Of a stretch of DNA of 8,474 bases, positions 5,088-8,474 are shown one piece after another (the first letter of the stretch is position 1; each line of letters starts with the position of its first letter). Source of the DNA: an uncultured Stomatobaculum sp. (GTDB lineage Bacteria > Bacillota > Clostridia > Lachnospirales > Lachnospiraceae); contig CALLVJ010000134.1 in assembly GCA_938010625.1 (NCBI GenBank), positions 1 through 8,474 on the forward strand, written 5' to 3'. The position numbers were made by a program, and so were the translations under genes. The notes under the pieces are model-generated. The model saw nothing but the letters and a program-made list of their open reading frames with translations, was not told the DNA's origin and did no database searches.

Positions 5088-7087
5088 GAGATTTCTCCTT
5101 TCAACAGCATCTCGTCAATGACCTGTTTTACCTGCTCCATGGCCTCTTCCTGCGTGAGCCCCGAGAGCTGTGCGCCGGCAATGGTGCGGTGACCACCGCC
5201 GCCAAGCTTTTCCATCATAACCTGCACATTCACCTCGTCGATGGCGCGCGCCGAGAGATAAACCTTCTCGCGAAAGGTTGTCGCGACGATACTTGCCTTC
5301 ACGCCGATCACATCGAGCAGATCATTTGCCGCCTGGGCGCCTACCACCGTCGGATTGTCGAGACCTTCCGCGTCGCAGTAGCTCAGCGCAAAATTCTCGC
5401 GGTAAATTTCCGCATTGTGAATTGCCTCGCTCTTTGCGCGATAATCCTCTAACTTCTCACGGAACAACTTGCGGACGCGCGTCACATCCGCGCCATTTCG
5501 CCGCAGGAAGGCTGCCGCCTCGAACGTTCGAACGCCGGTCTGGTTCTGGAAATTGTGGGTGTCAATCACAATACCAGCATACATGGCATCGGCCTCAACT
5601 GCCCGGATTTTTACCTCATCCGAGATATACTGCACGACTTCTGCGACCATCTCGCAGGCACTCGAGGCATAGGTCTCAACATAAGAGAGCTGGGCATTCC
5701 GGATAGAATCCTGGCTCTGACGATGGTGATCCAGCACCACAATGGTCTTCGCCACGTCCAGGAGCCGCGGCCCTTCGACCATAGAGGGCCGGTTTGTATC
5801 CACGACAACAAGCACAGAGTCCTCGTCGAGGAGCTGTAGCGCCTCCTCCTCGGGAATGAACATGTCCTCCGGATAGTCGCCATTCTGAAAACGCGCGAGC
5901 ATTGGCCGGATGGCACCATTGACCGCCGAGGAGACAATGTGCGCCTCCTTGCCCATGGTAGCCGCAATGCGCCAGATGCCGACTGCCGCACCGAGCGAAT
6001 CAATATCCATGAGCTTGTGCCCCATGATCAAGAGCCTGTCCTTGTTCTCAATCAGCTCGCGGAACGCATGCGCCTTGACGCGCGCCTTGACGCGCGTGGT
6101 TTTTTCCTTGGAATTCGACTTGCCACCAAAGTAGCGGATGTTCTCACCGTCCTTGACGACCGCCTGGTCACCGCCGCGCCCAAGCGCCATGTCAATCGCC
6201 TGACGCGCAAAGTCATAGCACTGCGCATAGCTGTTGCCGCCGTCGCCGATGCCGATGGAGAGCGTAATACGCATCTCATTGCCAATGTTCACAGTCTTGA
6301 CCTGCTCCAGAATGTCAAACTGACTGTCCAGGAGGTCCAAAAGATAGCGGCGCTCAATCACAAAGAAGTATTTGTCCTTCTCGAGCTTCTTCATAATCGC
6401 CTGCATCCCGTCAAAGTAGCGTACAATCTTCCGGTCAATCATCGCCGTGAGAAGGGGCCGGCGCACCTCATCGACGCTCTCCATCGCCTCTTCATAGTTG
6501 TCGAGATACAGGAGACCTGCCGTCAGGCGGCGGCTCTCCTCTTCCTCCCGGAGCGTAAGGAGCGCTGTCTCATCATAAAAATAGACGGCAAACACCGACT
6601 CCGCATTGGTCTGCTCCCGCACAAGCCGCACGCGAAGCTGCAGTGCGCCGAGGCTCACATGGTAGTCCGCACTCTCGGCAATTTTGGCGAGTTTCTCCCG
6701 CGTGAACTCCGGAAATAGATCTTCTAAGCGCTGCGGGGTCTTGTGCGCCGCCGCGAGGAGCTCTGTCATCGCCTCGTTCTGGTAGGCAAAAGCACCCGTT
6801 CTGTCCAACAACCCATAGCAGATATCCAGCTGATCGGCGAGCCGCGCCTGCATGCTGTCCGTCGCCGCCGAAAAGCCAATCAGCGCCCGACCGATTTCTG
6901 CGCCGGAAACTGCATACAACCGGAGACAAAGACCGCCGGAGAGCAGCGCGAGCAAAAAGACCAAAAGCCCCGTCTCCCAGCTCGAAACGCAGATTAATAC
7001 CGCCATCAATATAGAAAGGACGGCGGGAAATATGGGCCATCGCAGATAGCTGCGCAACTTTTCCTGCGCTTTTCTTTCCTCTCTCAT
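5084..7087 (-). CDS. gdpP: Cyclic-di-AMP phosphodiesterase GdpP (DHH/DHHA1 family, YybT type)
   Basis: A membrane enzyme that hydrolyses c-di-AMP to pApA, controlling potassium and turgor homeostasis and wall stress. The 667 residues are full length. Two membrane segments (about 16-35 and 38-58) are followed by a PAS-like sensor (about 85-170), a degenerate GGDEF domain (about 190-320; no GGDEF motif, but TLSIGIGDGG and LGRGGDQAVVK are typical of GdpP) and the DHH/DHHA1 domain (about 350-660). Metal-binding motifs are intact: GHKLMDIDS (356-364; His357, Asp361, Asp363), VVDTNRP (Asp430), DHH (453-455), VIDTHNF (Asp509), and DHHA1 GGGGH (629-633). The ATG at 7087 is chosen over an in-frame TTG at 7102 because GGGAGGA lies between them, just before the ATG. 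It leads the gdpP-rplI-dnaB operon from an extended -10 promoter and is divergent from the ybaK-like gene. Confidence 0.95.
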   Translation of the reverse strand: MREERKAQEKLRSYLRWPIFPAVLSILMAVLICVSSWETGLLVFLLALLSGGLCLRLYAVSGAEIGRALIGFSAATDSMQARLADQLDICYGLLDRTGAFAYQNEAMTELLAAAHKTPQRLEDLFPEFTREKLAKIAESADYHVSLGALQLRVRLVREQTNAESVFAVYFYDETALLTLREEEESRRLTAGLLYLDNYEEAMESVDEVRRPLLTAMIDRKIVRYFDGMQAIMKKLEKDKYFFVIERRYLLDLLDSQFDILEQVKTVNIGNEMRITLSIGIGDGGNSYAQCYDFARQAIDMALGRGGDQAVVKDGENIRYFGGKSNSKEKTTRVKARVKAHAFRELIENKDRLLIMGHKLMDIDSLGAAVGIWRIAATMGKEAHIVSSAVNGAIRPMLARFQNGDYPEDMFIPEEEALQLLDEDSVLVVVDTNRPSMVEGPRLLDVAKTIVVLDHHRQSQDSIRNAQLSYVETYASSACEMVAEVVQYISDEVKIRAVEADAMYAGIVIDTHNFQNQTGVRTFEAAAFLRRNGADVTRVRKLFREKLEDYRAKSEAIHNAEIYRENFALSYCDAEGLDNPTVVGAQAANDLLDVIGVKASIVATTFREKVYLSARAIDEVNVQVMMEKLGGGGHRTIAGAQLSGLTQEEAMEQVKQVIDEMLLKGEIS

Positions 7088-7125
7088 TCTTCCTCCCGTC
7101 AATACAGCCAGTCGTATTGCTAACG

Positions 7126-7134
7126 ATTATAACA
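7126..7134 (-). promoter_or_regulatory. Promoter of the gdpP-rplI-dnaB operon (extended -10)
   Basis: On the minus strand TGTTATAAT gives a perfect -10 (7131-7126) with the TGn extension. No good -35 is seen at 16-18 bp; that place (about 7149-7154) is occupied by the 12-mer GCGGCATACCGG (plus, 7148-7159). Predicted start is near 7119, giving a leader of about 30 bases. Confidence 0.6.
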
Positions 7135-7192
7135 TAGGAACGCAAGCGCGGCATACCGGCATTTTGCTGTTCTATACAAGGCTGGGGGGCTG

Positions 7193-7201
7193 TGTTATAG
7201 T
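7193..7201 (+). promoter_or_regulatory. Possible extended -10 promoter of the ybaK-like gene
   Basis: TGTTATAGT (7193-7201) has the TGn extension and a -10 matching five of six bases. A start six to seven bases downstream falls at about 7208, the A of the ATG, which would make the mRNA leaderless. A weaker alternative -10, TATACA (7173-7178), would give a short leader containing GGGGGG (7184-7189), too far from the ATG to be a usual ribosome site. Confidence 0.45.
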
Positions 7202-7207
7202 AAGCAT

Positions 7208-7687
7208 ATGTCAAAAAACAATGAAAAAACCAATGTGTGCCGTCTCCTGGACGGCAGGAAACTCTCGTATGTCGAACACAGCTATCCCCCGGAAGAGGCC
7301 GTCAGCGCAGAGGAGGTCGCAACGTATCTCGGTCAGAATCCGGCGCAGGTCTTCAAGACTCTGGTCACGGTCGGAAAATCCGGCCAGCACTATGTCTTTG
7401 TGATTCCAGGTCCGGCTTCTCTCTCCTTAAAGAGCGCAGCCAAAGCTGTCGGCGAGAAGTCCATCGCCATGCTCCCGCAGCGGGATCTTCTGCCGCTCAC
7501 GGGCTATGTGCACGGTGGCTGCTCGCCGATTGGCATGAAAAAATTCTTTCCGACTGTGATTGATGCAAGCGCAGCGCAGTTTCCGAGCATTATCATCTCT
7601 GCCGGCAAGCGCGGCTATCAGGTGGAACTGAGCCCGGAGGTGCTCGGCAAACTGATACGCTTTTCGTATGCAGCTCTCACCGAGTAA
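7208..7687 (+). CDS. ybaK: YbaK/EbsC-family aminoacyl-tRNA deacylase (Cys-tRNA(Pro) deacylase type)
   Basis: A small cytoplasmic trans-editing enzyme that hydrolyses mischarged tRNA, in the YbaK group mainly Cys-tRNA(Pro), so correcting an error of prolyl-tRNA synthetase. The 159 residues are the normal length for a free-standing YbaK domain. Visible signatures are VFKTLV (48-53), whose Lys50 fits the key lysine of the family, FVIPG (64-68), LSLKSAAKAVG (72-82) and GYVHGGCSPIGMKK (99-112), the characteristic substrate-pocket loop. The C-terminal strand SIIISAGKRGYQVELSP (127-143) is also typical. The ATG at 7208 has no ribosome site at a normal distance, and the best -10 box puts transcription at the ATG itself. 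It is probably cotranscribed with the penicillin-binding protein 24 bp downstream, since no terminator separates them. Exact tRNA specificity cannot be read from sequence. Confidence 0.92.
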   Translation: MSKNNEKTNVCRLLDGRKLSYVEHSYPPEEAVSAEEVATYLGQNPAQVFKTLVTVGKSGQHYVFVIPGPASLSLKSAAKAVGEKSIAMLPQRDLLPLTGYVHGGCSPIGMKKFFPTVIDASAAQFPSIIISAGKRGYQVELSPEVLGKLIRFSYAALTE

Positions 7688-7694
7688 GTATCCC

Positions 7695-7701
7695 AGAGAG
7701 G
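7695..7701 (+). promoter_or_regulatory. Ribosome binding site of the penicillin-binding protein gene
   Basis: AGAGAGG ends ten bases before ATG 7712. It is moderately strong and supports that start codon, which also gives the expected basic N-terminus ahead of the membrane anchor. Confidence 0.6.
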
Positions 7702-7711
7702 TAAACAACAC

Positions 7712-8474
7712 ATGGCACAACAGGCAAGTAAGCGAAAAAAGAAGAAGGCACATATTGTCGTCCGCATCCTGAAGACCCTGCTTCTCGTCTTCATGCTCTG
7801 TATTCTAGCAGCGGTCGTTTTTTTCTTCATCAAGGTGTTTCCGGATTTGCAGTCTATCCAGCAGCACGCCTATGAGACCTATCAGCACATGTCCGAGGAC
7901 GATTTCCGCCTCGTGACAGACACTGAGATCTTTGACAAGGATGATCAGCAAATCGGCGTGATCAGTTCCGGTCATCACTATGTCTATGTCGGCTCCGATG
8001 ACATCAGCCCCTGGCTGAAAAAGGCCTATGTTGCGCAGGAGGACCGGCGCTTTTATTCGCACCACGGCGTGGACTGGCTCGCCATTGCCCGCGCGGGGCT
8101 CTCCTATGTCAAGCACCGTCGCGTAACCCAGGGCGGCTCCACGATTACCCAGCAGGTCATCAAAAATACCTATCTCACGCAAGAGCGCTCTCTCAAGCGA
8201 AAATTTACCGAGATACTCTTAGCGCCCAAGCTCGAGAAGCGCTTCGGCAAAGACAAGATACTCGAGTTTTACTGCAACGGCAGCTTCTACGCGCACGGCT
8301 GCTACGGCGTAGAAGCCGCGAGCCGCTACTATTTCGATAAGAGCGCCAAGGATCTGGAACCCTGGGAGGCAGCCGTGCTGGTCGGCATCAGCAACCGTCC
8401 GGCGACCTATGAACCGGTCAACCATCCCAAGAATTCGCTTCGCAAGCGAAATGAAGTATTGAACAGTCTCTACA
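7712..8474 (+). CDS. Class A penicillin-binding protein / peptidoglycan glycosyltransferase, N-terminal part (3' end cut by window)
   Basis: GT51 glycosyltransferases polymerise lipid II into glycan strands on the outer face of the membrane. The 254 visible residues show a basic N-terminus (KRKKKK, 7-12), one membrane segment (about 19-40) and the GT51 domain. Motif 1 is EDRRFYSHHGVD (110-121) with catalytic Glu110. Motif 2 is QGGSTITQQ (140-148) followed by VIKN, and motif 3 is KFTEILLAPKLEK (164-176) with the second glutamate Glu167. The ILEFYCNGSFYAHGCYGVEA segment (183-202) departs from the common YLNxIYFG pattern but keeps its length. WEAAVLVGISNRP (218-230) closes the motifs. A transpeptidase domain would be expected downstream but lies outside the window, so a monofunctional enzyme cannot be excluded. 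It follows the ybaK-like gene by 24 bp in the same direction. Confidence 0.93.
   Translation, partial: MAQQASKRKKKKAHIVVRILKTLLLVFMLCILAAVVFFFIKVFPDLQSIQQHAYETYQHMSEDDFRLVTDTEIFDKDDQQIGVISSGHHYVYVGSDDISPWLKKAYVAQEDRRFYSHHGVDWLAIARAGLSYVKHRRVTQGGSTITQQVIKNTYLTQERSLKRKFTEILLAPKLEKRFGKDKILEFYCNGSFYAHGCYGVEAASRYYFDKSAKDLEPWEAAVLVGISNRPATYEPVNHPKNSLRKRNEVLNSLY

Noticed and set aside
6070..6093. Perfect 12-bp tandem repeat inside gdpP (RVKARVKA at residues 332-339)
   Set aside because: The linker before the DHH domain has a similar RVKARV pattern in other GdpP proteins as I recall them, so it is probably conserved protein sequence and not a recent expansion.
5939..6718. 259-codon plus-strand open frame
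   Set aside because: Antisense to the middle of gdpP, with no ribosome site or recognisable product; typical shadow in GC-rich coding sequence.
7088..7102. Start of GdpP at the in-frame TTG (7102)
   Set aside because: The ribosome site GGGAGGA lies between this TTG and the ATG at 7087, so the ATG is the start.

Overview
The window looks like a chromosomal segment from a Gram-positive, low-to-mid-GC Firmicute, most likely class Clostridia and probably family Lachnospiraceae. The evidence is a MecA adaptor that closely follows the Firmicute family pattern, the Firmicute gene order gdpP-rplI-dnaB, a clostridial 2[4Fe-4S] ferredoxin, strong AGGAGG-type ribosome binding sites and sigma-A-like promoters. 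The genus is not determined. No mobile element, CRISPR array, tRNA or rRNA is visible.

Layout. Positions 1-1587 (minus) hold most of a membrane-anchored family 18 glycosyl hydrolase with a bacterial SH3-like segment; it runs off the left edge. Positions 1588-2139 are a 550-bp gene-free stretch with many elements. Next to the hydrolase start lie a 21-bp tandem repeat and an 18-bp near-palindrome. Further on are two minus-strand intrinsic terminators in tandem and a highly structured minus-strand segment with its own good promoter. That promoter sits back to back with the mecA promoter. Positions 2140-2904 (plus) encode MecA, and 3074-3247 (plus) a 57-residue 2[4Fe-4S] ferredoxin with its own promoter. 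One bidirectional terminator (about 3262-3294) serves the ferredoxin and the convergent operon.

Positions 3298-7087 (minus) are the three-gene operon gdpP-rplI-dnaB: a membrane c-di-AMP phosphodiesterase, ribosomal protein L9 and the replicative helicase. Each gene overlaps the next by four bases (ATGA), so translation is probably coupled. Positions 7208-7687 (plus, divergent from gdpP) encode a YbaK/EbsC-type aminoacyl-tRNA deacylase, followed after 24 bp by the start of a class A penicillin-binding protein (GT51 glycosyltransferase) that runs off the right edge.

The coding genes are housekeeping: replication, translation and its proofreading, nucleotide second-messenger turnover, adaptor-mediated proteolysis, electron transfer and wall synthesis or remodelling. 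The least explained part is the 1588-2139 region. It appears to carry one or two unannotated minus-strand structured RNAs, or a long attenuated leader of the glycosyl hydrolase. I did not recognise a known RNA family there.
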